NCBI RefSeq assembly: GCF_013204825.1
Contig: NZ_JABMKV010000001.1
Span: 558,001-622,000, forward strand
Direction: 5' to 3'
DNA length: 64,000 bases
Source of the DNA: Pedobacter boryungensis
GTDB taxonomy: Bacteria; Bacteroidota; Bacteroidia; Sphingobacteriales; Sphingobacteriaceae
Every line of letters begins with the position of its first letter. Within the stretch, counting starts at the first letter, position 1. Position numbers and translations under genes: made by a program. A model generated the notes under the pieces. That model had not been told where the DNA came from. It did no database searches and saw nothing but the letters and a program-made list of their open reading frames with translations. Positions 1 through 8,579 of the stretch are shown piece by piece.

Positions 1-449
1 ATACAGGATATGTTTATTTCTCGAAAGGTGAGTTGAAGGTAGAAGACAATCAACTCATAGGTGGTACATTGGAGGTAGACATGAATACGATTGAAGACAA
101 TAAGCATGGAAAAAATAATGGATTAATTAATCACTTAAAAAACCCTGATTTCTTTGATGTCAAAAATTTTCCTACTGCTACGATAACAATTACTGCAGTT
201 GAGCCACTACATACAGCAATGATGCAAATTACAGGCGACCTTACCATTAAAGGCATCACACGACCAGTTACATTTACTGCTCAAGTACAAATTAAAGACG
301 GAGTTGTTAATGCAAGTGGCAAACTGAATATTGACCGAACGGAGTGGGGGATCCGTTATAAATCTGGGAAGTTCTTAGAGAATTTAGCCGATCAAACCAT
401 TTCCGACACCCTTGAATTCGACATCAAAGTTGTAGCAAAGCATAAATAG
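1..449 (+). CDS. YceI family protein (5' truncated by window edge)
   Basis: The reading frame is open from base 3 and has no start inside the window, so the N-terminus lies upstream. A TTG at base 33 is in frame but the homologous reading (TGYVYFSKGELKVEDNQ) continues through it, so it is not the start. The visible part has the YceI lipocalin-like signature: a GGTLEVDMNTIE segment, a 'HLKNPDFFDVKNFPTATI' segment, 'GDLTIKGITRPVTF', and a C-terminal 'DRTEWGIRYKSGKF' strand. YceI proteins are periplasmic or secreted beta-barrels that bind isoprenoid-like lipids. The specific ligand here is unknown. The family call is secure. Confidence 0.9.
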   Translation, partial: TGYVYFSKGELKVEDNQLIGGTLEVDMNTIEDNKHGKNNGLINHLKNPDFFDVKNFPTATITITAVEPLHTAMMQITGDLTIKGITRPVTFTAQVQIKDGVVNASGKLNIDRTEWGIRYKSGKFLENLADQTISDTLEFDIKVVAKHK

Positions 450-1805
450 GAGTAGACAAGACCGTAAAACCTATATTGCACTGAAAGGGTAACAACAATC
501 CGTCATTTCGACTGGAGCGCAGCGCAATGGAGAACTAAAAGAAAGCGTAGCTAAATCTTTGGACCTAATACTTAGTGCAAAATGGAAAGATTTAGCTTCG
601 CTGAGCAAGCGTGGTTTTGGTGCATAGATTTAGCTTCGCTGAGCACTGCGTGGTTCTCGGCTATGCTCGAAATGACGATCCGTTACTCTTATCACTATCA
701 AATTGTCTTAGCAGGAACCCAAGAGCGTAGGGCCGACAGGAACGGCGGGCCAGCGTAAGCCTAGCGAGGAAGCATCGTTCCTGAATTGATCTTTTGCATA
801 CTTTTCCATCAAGGGAAAAGTTTGATGCCCCCGTGGCAAAGAGCGGACAACAAAAAGTGCAAAATGCAAAGATTTAGCTTCGCTGAGCAAGCGTGGTTCT
901 CGGCTACGCTCGAAATGACGATAGCTTATTTGCCCCCGCGGCAAGAGATCGACACTATTTAGGTTAACTAAACTTTTTGAATGTATTTCGCATTAGGATA
1001 CCCAATCGAGTTGGGTATGACGAGTCTAGAAAGCACTGCCCCAAGAGCGTAGGGCCGACAGGAACGGCGGGCCAGCGTAAGCCTAGCGAGGAAGCATCGT
1101 TCCTGGCTTGATCTTTTGCATACTTTTCCATCAAGGGAAAAGTTTGATGCCCCCGCGGCAAAGAGCGGACAAATAATAATCCGTCATTTCGACTGGAGCG
1201 CAGCGAAATGGAGAACTAAAAGAAAGCGAAGCTAAATCCTTGAATTATTACTTAGTGTAAAGATTTCTCTGCTACGCTCGAAATGACGATCCATTACTCT
1301 CATCACTATCAAATTGTCTTGGCAGGAACCCAAGAGCGTAGGGTAGACAGGAACGGCGGGCCATGCGTGAGCCTATAGCGGGGAAGCTTCGTTCCTGGCT
1401 TGATCTTTTGCATACTTTTCCATCAAGGGAAAAGTTTGATGCCCCCGCGGCAAAGAGCGGAAAAACAATAATCCCTCCTTTCGACTGTAGCGCAGCGAAA
1501 TGGAGAACTAAAAGAAAGCGAAGCTAAATCTTTGAACTTATTATTTAGTGTAAAGATTTAGCTTCGCTGAGCAAACGTGGTTCTCGGCTACGCTCGAAAT
1601 GACGATAGCTTATTTGCCCCCGCGGCAAGAGATCGACACTATTTAGGTTAACTAAACTTTTTGAATGTATTTCGCATTAGGATACCCAATCGAGTTGGGT
1701 ATGACGAGTCTAGAAAGCAGTGCCCCAAAGAGCTGACGTGAACTAAAAAAGAAACCCTCTCTAATTTCAAGAGAAGGTATCTTTTAACAACTAAATAAAA
1801 CCAAA
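450..1805. repeat. Mosaic of long intergenic repeats (three unit types)
   Basis: This 1.36 kb stretch has no credible gene. It is built of repeated blocks. Unit A (starts with CGTCATTTCGACTG-GAGCGCAG) begins near 501, 1182 and 1473. Unit B (AAGAGCGTAGGG..GACAGG to GCAAAGAGCGG, about 130 bp) begins near 720, 1042 and 1331. Unit C (TTTGCCCCCGCGGCAAGAG to GAAAGCA.TGCCCC, about 120 bp) lies at about 928-1041 and 1609-1728 and is nearly identical in both copies. Unit C contains a perfect hairpin, ATACCCAA / TTGGGTAT. Short phrases such as GATTTAGCTTCGCTGAGCA and CTACGCTCGAAATGACGAT recur between units. Open frames here on the minus strand are translations of the repeats, not genes. Confidence 0.85.
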
Positions 1806-2330
1806 TCATGGCAACCAATGCGCATATAACGCAATAGTCTTTCGATGGCGCCACTTCCGATACACCCCATCACCATCACTACTCCCATTAACATTGGTAT
1901 TCCCTTCAATAGCAATCACCCAATCACTTTGCGTTCTTTCTACCAATCCACAATGTACAATCCGACCTTTTTCAGTCGAATACAAACCTAATACATCACC
2001 AGAATGCGGAACGAGCACCTGCTTTCCTTTGGGGAATAAAGCCGGCGACCATGCCGTTTGTGGTTGACTATATCCTGCCTGACCAAAAACCCAACTCACG
2101 AAAGCAGCACACCAGGAATGTCCTTCCTTTAAATGCGTATAAGCTAAGTATTTCTTTACATGTGCACCGTGGTTATTTGATCCCGTCTCTCTCACGCCCA
2201 GTTGTGTAATGGCAATAGCTACAAGTTCTTTTTGTGCGCTATGTTGTACTAGCAAATGGCGATTAGACATCCCGTTGCCGAGAGTACCAATACAGCATAA
2301 AAGGCCAAGTATAATACGTGTTGTTGCCAT
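1806..2330 (-). CDS. CHAP-domain peptidoglycan hydrolase-like protein
   Basis: The protein has 174 residues, with a short hydrophobic N-terminus (TRIILGLLCCIGTLG) that could be an export signal. A CHAP-type amidase/endopeptidase fold is suggested by 'HSWCAAFVSWVFGQAGY' with the candidate nucleophile C74, 'IVHCGLVE' with H126, and 'IEGNTN' with E142/N144, in the order used by CHAP enzymes. Such proteins cut peptide or amide bonds of peptidoglycan. In Bacteroidota, small stand-alone forms like this are common in prophage-like and accessory modules. Its start overlaps the end of the upstream minus-strand membrane gene by 82 nt, so the two are probably co-transcribed. Family call good; biological role inferred. 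Confidence 0.75.
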   Translation of the reverse strand: MATTRIILGLLCCIGTLGNGMSNRHLLVQHSAQKELVAIAITQLGVRETGSNNHGAHVKKYLAYTHLKEGHSWCAAFVSWVFGQAGYSQPQTAWSPALFPKGKQVLVPHSGDVLGLYSTEKGRIVHCGLVERTQSDWVIAIEGNTNVNGSSDGDGVYRKWRHRKTIALYAHWLP

Positions 2331-2638
2331 GATGTAAGTGATGTTAAAGGTGCTACATGATCTTGCACTAACAGCAAGGTGAAATGTCGGTGTATAGGTT
2401 TGCTAAGGAGCATTGCACAGCTGAGTGCCAGCAGCCAACAGGCAAAGCCTAATCCAATTAATTGTAAAATACCAGCGTCTATCATCCCCGAAAGCGGATA
2501 AAGAAACTGAATAAGTTTTGGCATAATTAGCCAAATGGTCACCAACAAAGGGAATAGCCATTTGAGCATGACTATATTTCTGAAGCGTGTTGGTACGTTT
2601 TTTAAGGTAATGTTCATCATTTTAAAATTTAAGGGCAT
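2249..2638 (-). CDS. Small membrane protein, overlaps CHAP gene
   Basis: Predicted 129 residues from ATG 2638; an alternative start MMNITLKNV at 2620 is equally plausible, as neither has a clear ribosome binding site. Three hydrophobic segments are visible (about residues 27-46, 54-76 and 107-128). No known domain is recognised. The last 82 nt overlap the first codons of the CHAP gene in another frame, which suggests translational coupling. Position next to a lysin-like gene makes a holin-like role conceivable, but nothing in the sequence proves it. The long overlap lowers certainty that the full C-terminus is real. Confidence 0.5.
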   Translation of the reverse strand: MPLNFKMMNITLKNVPTRFRNIVMLKWLFPLLVTIWLIMPKLIQFLYPLSGMIDAGILQLIGLGFACWLLALSCAMLLSKPIHRHFTLLLVQDHVAPLTSLTSWQQHVLYLAFYAVLVLSATGCLIAIC

Positions 2639-3116
2639 GCTAAAGCAAACCCAGGGTTAATACTAAACTAATTTTAACGTGAATTCGGACTAAGCACTTC
2701 GCTGTTCAACTAACTCAAGCCTAAGTACATCCTCTTCGTTCTACTAAAGTCGGCCTTGGCCTGTTCGGGATGCAGAAATTAGCCTAGCTACTGATGTTAA
2801 CAGAACAGGGCGCAGCCGTGGATTTATTTATGAGCATATATTTGTAAATTGTATAAATGAGCTTCGCTTTGCTGCGGTATTTGCATACTTTTTTCATCTA
2901 TAGGAAACCTGCGAAGCAAGCATGAATACCTTTATAAACACAAAAACTCGTGAATAAAAGTTTGTCCGCGAAGCGACAGAACTACAAATAGATCTCAAGA
3001 TCAATGATTTTTAAATCACGACCATTGTGATAGCTATAAAAAGCTATGCTTATCCCAATTTCATGTAATATATCGGCGGCGCCTTAGCACCGCCGATATT
3101 AAATGCATGAGTTTTT
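2639..3116. other. Intergenic stretch with hairpin and repeat remnants
   Basis: There is no credible gene in these 478 bp between two minus-strand genes. A segment near 2881-2905 (TTTGCATACTTTT-TCATC..AGGAAA) matches part of repeat unit B of 450-1805, so the repeat family reaches into this module. A perfect 10-bp inverted repeat lies close to the 3' end of the DUF6266 gene and is listed separately. Confidence 0.6.
3070..3099 (-). terminator. Perfect 10-bp hairpin downstream of DUF6266 gene
   Basis: The stem is ATATCGGCGG / CCGCCGATAT with a 10-nt loop, starting 18 bp beyond the stop of the minus-strand DUF6266 gene. It is GC-rich for this genome. On the minus strand no clear U-tract follows, so it may be a weak or mRNA-protecting terminator rather than a textbook intrinsic one. 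Confidence 0.5.
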
Positions 3117-3755
3117 TTACAACACCGTTACCGTACCCAAGTACACACTGGTAGCAGCGTTTTTGCCATTAGCAGCAAGATAGCCCATATAACAATGCAC
3201 CACATCATTAGCAAATTCTGCCGGAACCACTATGGATGCAGCCCCCACCAGTCTTGTAAATGAAAGATCAGTTACGTACAGCTTTTTAGCTGGGTTATAA
3301 ATCAATAAGATGGCTTGATCATCTATCGCACTTAAAGTAGTGCCCGCATTATTCTCCCAGATAAAATCTACTACACCCGCATTGGTAGCGCTTACTGCTG
3401 CGTTTTTTGCACCCAATAATTCGCCTTTTGAAATCACCACCTTGGTAAAGTCGATGTCTAAATTGGGCATGATACCCGTTACCGCTTGCTGAATATGATA
3501 AGCTGTAGCTAAATTAAACCTCGATTTGTTGCCCTGTGTGCTGCCAAATGCTTGCTCTAAGAGACCTTTGATCGGCGATAAAAATCCGATTGCCAAAGCA
3601 AATCTTATTCGTTGCTCCATTTGAATTTCACTTGGTAGCTTGTTGCTCTTTTTTGGTAAGCTGCGCATTACATCTAAGTTTCTCCAACTAGCACCAATCA
3701 CGTTGCCTATTTTTCCTGAGAATCCACCTAGGATTCCTTTTTTAAATGTTCCCAT
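3117..3755 (-). CDS. DUF6266 family protein
   Basis: The protein has 212 residues. Its N-terminus 'MGTFKKGILGGFSGKIGNVIG' followed by 'SWRNLDVMRSLPKKSNK' is the hallmark of DUF6266, a family of unknown function found in Sphingobacteriaceae and relatives, often in several copies per genome. The rest is predicted beta-rich ('FIWENNAGTT', 'AILLIYNPAKKLYV'). No signal peptide or catalytic motif is visible. It faces an RteC-like gene across a 369-bp divergent region full of short phased repeats, which suggests that these genes share regulation. Glycine-rich N-terminus and beta content resemble structural or phage-particle-like proteins, but that is only an impression. Confidence 0.8.
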   Translation of the reverse strand: MGTFKKGILGGFSGKIGNVIGASWRNLDVMRSLPKKSNKLPSEIQMEQRIRFALAIGFLSPIKGLLEQAFGSTQGNKSRFNLATAYHIQQAVTGIMPNLDIDFTKVVISKGELLGAKNAAVSATNAGVVDFIWENNAGTTLSAIDDQAILLIYNPAKKLYVTDLSFTRLVGAASIVVPAEFANDVVHCYMGYLAANGKNAATSVYLGTVTVL

Positions 3756-4124
3756 TTTTTCTTTGTTTTTAAAGGGTTAATAATCTGTTAAAACTTCGAG
3801 TGTCGACAACGAATGTTAAACGAAAGTAGGGTGCCTAGTAGAGATAAAAAAGCATCGACGGGCGGATGTCCGAAGATGTCCGAAAATGTCTGGATTTGTC
3901 AGTGAAAAAGTAGTTTTCTCCTAGACTTCTCCTAGGTTTGTTCTGGTATTGTTCTGTTCAAACGCAGTTTTCTAGGAGGAGTGTAGGCGCAATCTGGGAG
4001 AAAACCAGATGTTAAAATATGTTACATTTCTAGCGCATCTTCTCTAAGAGATCATAATTTGTTTAGTTTAGATTTTAAGCCGAAATCATCCCTGCTACAA
4101 ATTGTAAGACAAGATTAGGCGTTG
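3756..4124. promoter_or_regulatory. Divergent regulatory region with helically phased repeats
   Basis: This gap separates the minus-strand DUF6266 gene from the plus-strand RteC-like gene. It holds GATGTCCGAA twice in tandem (3865, 3875) followed by AATGTCTGG (3885), all at 10-bp period; TTCTCCTAG twice (3916 and 3927, 11-bp period); TGTTCTG twice (3939 and 3950, 11-bp period); and CTAGGAGGA (3972) as a near-inverse of TTCTCCTAG. GTTTTCTCC (3913) and GGAGAAAAC (3997) form an inverted pair about 84 bp apart. Repeats on one helical face in a divergent promoter are typical of cooperative protein binding. The binding protein is unknown. Confidence 0.55.
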
Positions 4125-4940
4125 ATGAAAGACCGACTAAAAGAAATGACTGCCTTGATACAGCAGTCGGAAGGACATGAGGAGCTACCCGATAACCTGA
4201 AAACAAGGTTTGAAGAATGCTGTTTGCAGGTAAATGAATTATTGACTGAAAAGGTGCTAGCCAATGATTCGGAAGCTCAGCTCATTGCATTTATCAGTTA
4301 TACGCATCGCTGTTTAGTGACGATGTGCAATACCTTATGTCAACATCCTAAAGATTTTAGGGGTTTGAGTTTGCTGCTTGCACCCTTGCAACAGCTCATT
4401 AATGCAATAGAGGATCAGCATACAGCGAAACTAGATTCGCAAAATGTGATTAGCCATTTCAACTTAAAGGCCTTGCGACATTGCTTTAACGCGAAAAAAG
4501 TTAGCTTAACTGCATATTTTAGAAAGCATAGGGTGGACAAAAAATTGTTACTGGTGCTAGCGAAGCATCATCAAGCGATACAAAAGCAACAGGAAATGTC
4601 GTATGCGCAGTATCATTACAATGAGTTGCTGCTGGCAGAGCTGGAAGCTATCCATTTTAAAAGTTCGAGGTTAAACAGTACCGAGCAGGTGATTTTATTA
4701 CTTGTTCGACTAAATTTTAACTACCTGCCCTTTATGGTGTATTGCAGAAATTTGCATATGGCGGAGTTAGCTCAAGCAGATGGCAAAGCAGCCAAACTAA
4801 ACGTGTTAAGTGCTCAATTCAAAACTTTGCGCTTAATTCAGCCTAAACCAGGCTATGCTTTCGAGCCAGCTACAGACAGTGTAATTGAGGTATTGAGTTC
4901 GTGGATTTTAGCCGAGCGTGTCTATTTAGAAACGATGTGA
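4125..4940 (+). CDS. RteC-like protein, N-terminal part (ends at in-frame TGA)
   Basis: There are 271 residues from ATG 4125; a TTG at 4122 is also in frame but less likely. The region is helical, with 'LTAYFRKHRVDKKLLLVLAKH' and 'LNFNYLPFMVYCRNLHMAEL' segments that resemble the body of RteC-type proteins, which in Bacteroides regulate excision of conjugative transposons. Similarity is by eye and moderate. The frame stops at TGA 4938-4940. Seven codons later, in the same frame, a 90-residue ORF begins that looks like the missing RteC-like C-terminus. The gene may therefore be a nonsense-mutated copy of one ~370-residue protein, or two genuine genes. Confidence 0.6.
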   Translation: MKDRLKEMTALIQQSEGHEELPDNLKTRFEECCLQVNELLTEKVLANDSEAQLIAFISYTHRCLVTMCNTLCQHPKDFRGLSLLLAPLQQLINAIEDQHTAKLDSQNVISHFNLKALRHCFNAKKVSLTAYFRKHRVDKKLLLVLAKHHQAIQKQQEMSYAQYHYNELLLAELEAIHFKSSRLNSTEQVILLLVRLNFNYLPFMVYCRNLHMAELAQADGKAAKLNVLSAQFKTLRLIQPKPGYAFEPATDSVIEVLSSWILAERVYLETM

Positions 4941-4961
4941 GAAATTACAGCACCTGAACCC

Positions 4962-5234
4962 ATGCACTCGACCAACATGGAAAAAATAGCCTTGAATTTA
5001 TCGGTAGATCAGTTGGCGCTACTGCTCAAACTTTTTAAGGAACAGGCTATTTTTAAGGATACAGATATTTCTAAACTCTTAAATTTTGTCATTACCTATT
5101 ACACCACAGTAAAAGGCAAAGACATTTCTTTTGAAAGCTTACGGAATAAGTATTACCTCGCTGAAAGTAGTACCATCACTCATCTTAAAGGGAAGCTTAT
5201 TAAAATGGTGAATGCCTTAAACCAGCTTAAATAG
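4962..5234 (+). CDS. RteC-like C-terminal domain (same frame as preceding gene)
   Basis: The ORF has 90 residues from ATG 4962 (ATG 4977 also possible). 'LSVDQLALLLKLFKEQAIFKDTDISKLLNFVITYYTT' (shown in part here) followed by 'ISFESLRNKYY' and a terminal helix matches the pattern of the C-terminal region of RteC-like regulators in Bacteroidota. It lies 21 nt after the stop of the preceding ORF, in the same frame, so only one TGA separates the two. If the TGA is real and not read through, this could still be made as a free domain from its own ATG. No other function is suggested. Confidence 0.5.
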   Translation: MHSTNMEKIALNLSVDQLALLLKLFKEQAIFKDTDISKLLNFVITYYTTVKGKDISFESLRNKYYLAESSTITHLKGKLIKMVNALNQLK

Positions 5235-5327
5235 GACTAAACATATCTGCGGAGTTGCCTTTCAATTTGCAACCCTTGCAACCTGTGTATTGATAGCCAA
5301 AAATTTCTATTTGTGGTATTAAAACAC

Positions 5328-5591
5328 ATGCCCATGGAAATGATAGCCTTACAAGAACAGTTACAGCAATTACTCGTGATGCAACAGCAAATGATGCTCT
5401 TGCTAGAACACATCCATGGCAATGCCTTTAATACTGATGAATGGTTAGATAATAACGATCTATGTCGCGAATTAAAAATAACCGAACGCACCTTGTATCG
5501 TTGGCGTAAACAAGGTTTCGTTAAGCCAGTAGTGATTGGTGGTAAATGTTATTATCATAAAAAGATGATGGAAAGGTTGGAGAAGGGGTGA
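5328..5591 (+). CDS. Small helix-turn-helix (MerR/excisionase-like) protein
   Basis: The protein has 87 residues from ATG 5328 (ATG 5334 or GTG 5313 are alternatives). A glutamine- and leucine-rich N-terminal helix (about residues 5-28) is probably a dimerising coiled coil. It is followed by 'WLDNNDLCRELKITERTLYRW', a winged HTH of the kind found in small DNA-binding proteins of Bacteroidota conjugative elements ('WLDNQDVC...ISPRTLQ'), then 'VIGGKCYYHKKMMERL'. These proteins usually act as excisionase or transcription factors of mobile elements. It lies about 94 nt downstream of the RteC-like part on the same strand, which supports a mobile-element origin for the 1.8-5.6 kb module. Confidence 0.7.
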   Translation: MPMEMIALQEQLQQLLVMQQQMMLLLEHIHGNAFNTDEWLDNNDLCRELKITERTLYRWRKQGFVKPVVIGGKCYYHKKMMERLEKG

Positions 5592-5759
5592 GTGTGGGAA
5601 TGGAATTACGGAAAACCATACTTTTATTTAAAACAATGCTATAATTTGGTAATGGCGAAAAGTTAATATTAGAATTGACTACGTTTTGGAAGCAATAAAG
5701 ATTTAAACAATAGCTAAATTAAATTATTATCTTGCAACAAAACTAAGTAATACAACTCG

Positions 5760-8579
5760 GTGAATAACGAACTCAATCAAAATCCAGAACAAAAAGCTCG
5801 CGACCAAATTGATGCGATGTTGCAACTGGCAGGTTGGCATGTTCAATCAAAAAATCATATAGATTTCAGCGTAGGATTAGGCATTGCTGTTAGGGAATAC
5901 CAAACCAGTGTTGGTCCGGCAGATTATGTGCTTTTCGTAAATCAAAAACCTTTAGGTTTAATTGAAGCTAAAAAGGAAGATGAAGGTCATCGGCTTACCG
6001 TTGTTGAAGAGCAGTCAAAAGAATATGCAACTGCTGACCTGAAGTTTTTCAAAAATACAGAAAGGTTAAAATACATTTACGAAAGCACGGGTGTTGTTAC
6101 CCGATTTACCGATTATACCGACCCAAAGCCTCGGGGCAGAAATGTTTTCAGTTTTCATAAGCCGGAGACTTTATTGGAATGGTCGAAGAGAGAAAAAAGT
6201 TTAAGAGGAAGGTTTGCTGATTATCCCGTATTGGATGAAACAAATTTGCGTCCGGCGCAGATTATTGCCATTAATAATTTGGAGAAATCGTTTAAAGGCA
6301 ACCGACCAAAAGCATTAATTCAAATGGCGACGGGTGCCGGAAAAACCTTTACTGCCGCTACTTTTATTTACCGCTTACTGAAATTTGCAAAGGCTAAACG
6401 CATTTTGTTTTTAGTAGATACCAAAAACTTAGGAGAGCAAGCCGAGCAGGAGTTCAGAGCTTTTCAGCCACAGGATGATAACCGCAAGTTTACAGAGTTG
6501 TATAACGTACAAAGATTGACGTCGAGCTATATCGCCGATGAAAGTCAGGTTTGTATTTCTACTATACAGCGGATGTATTCTATTTTGCAGGGTGAAGAAA
6601 TGGAGGAGGATGAAGATGTAATCAATCCCAATGAAAATTCATCGTGGATAGAAAAACAGTTGGCAAAAAAAGATGCCATTCCGGTTGCCTACAATCCGAA
6701 AGTTCCTATTGAGCAGTTTGATTTTATTATTATCGATGAATGTCACCGTTCTATTTATAACCTTTGGAAACAGGTGTTAGATTATTACGATGCTTTTTTG
6801 GTGGGCTTAACTGCAACGCCTGATAAAAGAACTTTTGGTTTCTTTAATGAAAATGTAGTCAGCCAATATACATATGAAGAATCGGTGATTGACGGAGTGA
6901 ACGTTCCTTACGATGTTTATTTAATAGAAACCGATATTTCCACCAAAGGAGCCTTGATAGAGAAAGGTTGGTTTGTGGACAGAAGAGATAAACTTTCCAG
7001 AGCCAAACGCTGGCAACAGGAAGATGAAGATACCGCTTATCTGCGAAATGATTTAGATAAAAAGGTAGTCAACATCAGCCAAATCAGAACAATTATCACT
7101 GCTTATAGAGATGCATTAAGAAAGGATATTTTCCCGAATCGTTTTGATGAAAATGGTGAATATGAAGTGCCGAAAACTTTGATCTTTGCCAAAACCGACA
7201 GCCACGCTGATGACATCATCAACATCATCAGAGAAGTATTTGAAGAAGGCAATGATTTCTGTAAAAAGGTAACCTATAAAATAGAAGAAGACCCGAAATC
7301 GGTGCTTAACCGTTTTAGGAACGACTATTATCCGCGTATTGCCGTAACGGTTGATATGATTGCAACCGGAACCGATGTGAAACCTTTGGAGGTGTTGCTG
7401 TTTATGCGGGATGTGAGAAGCATCAATTATTTTGAACAGATGAAAGGACGTGGTACCCGTACCATTTCTGCTGATAAATTAAAACTGGTGACCAAAACTG
7501 CCGATGCTAAAACGCATTTCGTGATTGTGGATGCAGTAGGTGCCACCAAATCTAAAAAGACCGACAGCCGTCCATTGGAGCGACAGCCAACTATTCCGTT
7601 GAAAGATTTGTTGCAGGCCGTGACAATGGGTGTGCAGGAAGAAGACGTGTATCTTTCATTGGCAAACCGACTCATCCGTCTGGAAAAACAACTGACCGAT
7701 GCCGAAAAAGAGAAAATACAGGAATTGGCAAAAGGGAAAAGCTTAAAGCAGATGACCCGCGAACTGATTGAGGCTTTTGATGCCGATGTTATTGCCGATA
7801 AAGCAAATGCAATTATTGCACAAATCCCGGTTGATGAACGTACGCCTGCCAAAGAAGCAGAAGCCAGAGCAGAAGCGCAGGAAGCTTTGCTGAGAACCGC
7901 GTCACTCACCTTTAACGGCAAACTGAACGACCATATTGATAATGTACGCAAACAGCACGACCAGATTATTGACCATATTAATCTGGATGAAGTGACCAAA
8001 GCAGAATGGGACACAGAATCGATGGACAAAGCCAAAGCCCTGATTAACGATTTCAGCGAATACCTGAAAGCCAATAAAGACGAGATACAGGCGCTGAGTA
8101 TTTTTTACGACCAGCCTTATAACCGCCGCAACATTACTTTTAAAATGATAAAAGAAGTAATGGATAAACTGAAACTGGAAAAACCGTTGTTGGCTCCGGC
8201 TCACGTTTGGAATGCGTATGCGGGTATAGAAGAAGTGAAAAGCGACTGCCCGAAAGATGAACTGACGGCATTGGTTTCTTTAATTAGAAAAGTGTGTGGC
8301 ATAGATGAAGAACTGAAACCTTTTGATAAAACCATTGACGAGAATTTTAAGCGTTGGATTTTTGCACAAAATGCTGGACAGCACAACCGCTTTAGCACCG
8401 AGCAAATGGATTGGCTGCGAATGATAAAAGACCACATTGTAAGTTCTTACCATATTGAACTGGACGATTTAGATTATAACCCGTTTGACAGCAAAGGCGG
8501 AAGAGGAAAGATGTACCAATTATTTGGTAATGAAATGGATAGTATTATTAACGAATTAAATGAAGCATTAGCTGCATAA
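5760..8579 (+). CDS. hsdR: Type I restriction endonuclease R subunit
   Basis: The protein has 939 residues from GTG 5760; no better ATG is near. It is the motor and nuclease subunit of a type I restriction system, translocating DNA and cutting unmethylated targets. The N-terminal PD-(D/E)xK nuclease shows D55 ('GPADYVLF') and E69-A-K71 ('LIEAKK'). The SF2 helicase shows Walker A ATGAGKT (190-196), DECH (326-329) and TATP (351-354), plus 'FEQMKGRGTRT' as motif VI. The C-terminal helical part (about 640-939) would contact the methylase. Its TAA stop overlaps the ATG of hsdS (TAATG), a sign of translational coupling. Length and motifs indicate an intact gene. The gene order R-S-M is less common than R-M-S. 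Confidence 0.95.
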   Translation: MNNELNQNPEQKARDQIDAMLQLAGWHVQSKNHIDFSVGLGIAVREYQTSVGPADYVLFVNQKPLGLIEAKKEDEGHRLTVVEEQSKEYATADLKFFKNTERLKYIYESTGVVTRFTDYTDPKPRGRNVFSFHKPETLLEWSKREKSLRGRFADYPVLDETNLRPAQIIAINNLEKSFKGNRPKALIQMATGAGKTFTAATFIYRLLKFAKAKRILFLVDTKNLGEQAEQEFRAFQPQDDNRKFTELYNVQRLTSSYIADESQVCISTIQRMYSILQGEEMEEDEDVINPNENSSWIEKQLAKKDAIPVAYNPKVPIEQFDFIIIDECHRSIYNLWKQVLDYYDAFLVGLTATPDKRTFGFFNENVVSQYTYEESVIDGVNVPYDVYLIETDISTKGALIEKGWFVDRRDKLSRAKRWQQEDEDTAYLRNDLDKKVVNISQIRTIITAYRDALRKDIFPNRFDENGEYEVPKTLIFAKTDSHADDIINIIREVFEEGNDFCKKVTYKIEEDPKSVLNRFRNDYYPRIAVTVDMIATGTDVKPLEVLLFMRDVRSINYFEQMKGRGTRTISADKLKLVTKTADAKTHFVIVDAVGATKSKKTDSRPLERQPTIPLKDLLQAVTMGVQEEDVYLSLANRLIRLEKQLTDAEKEKIQELAKGKSLKQMTRELIEAFDADVIADKANAIIAQIPVDERTPAKEAEARAEAQEALLRTASLTFNGKLNDHIDNVRKQHDQIIDHINLDEVTKAEWDTESMDKAKALINDFSEYLKANKDEIQALSIFYDQPYNRRNITFKMIKEVMDKLKLEKPLLAPAHVWNAYAGIEEVKSDCPKDELTALVSLIRKVCGIDEELKPFDKTIDENFKRWIFAQNAGQHNRFSTEQMDWLRMIKDHIVSSYHIELDDLDYNPFDSKGGRGKMYQLFGNEMDSIINELNEALAA

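Noticed and set aside
708-1161. Two minus-strand ORFs of 65 and 78 codons sharing protein sequence
   Set aside because: They are translations of repeat unit B; the shared amino acid sequence results from DNA repetition and shows no family features.
1648-1854. 68-codon minus-strand ORF
   Set aside because: Translation of repeat unit C plus the tail of the CHAP gene; no protein features.
7427-8074. 215-codon antisense ORF within hsdR
   Set aside because: Serine-rich shadow frame opposite a conserved gene; codon pattern belongs to the plus strand.
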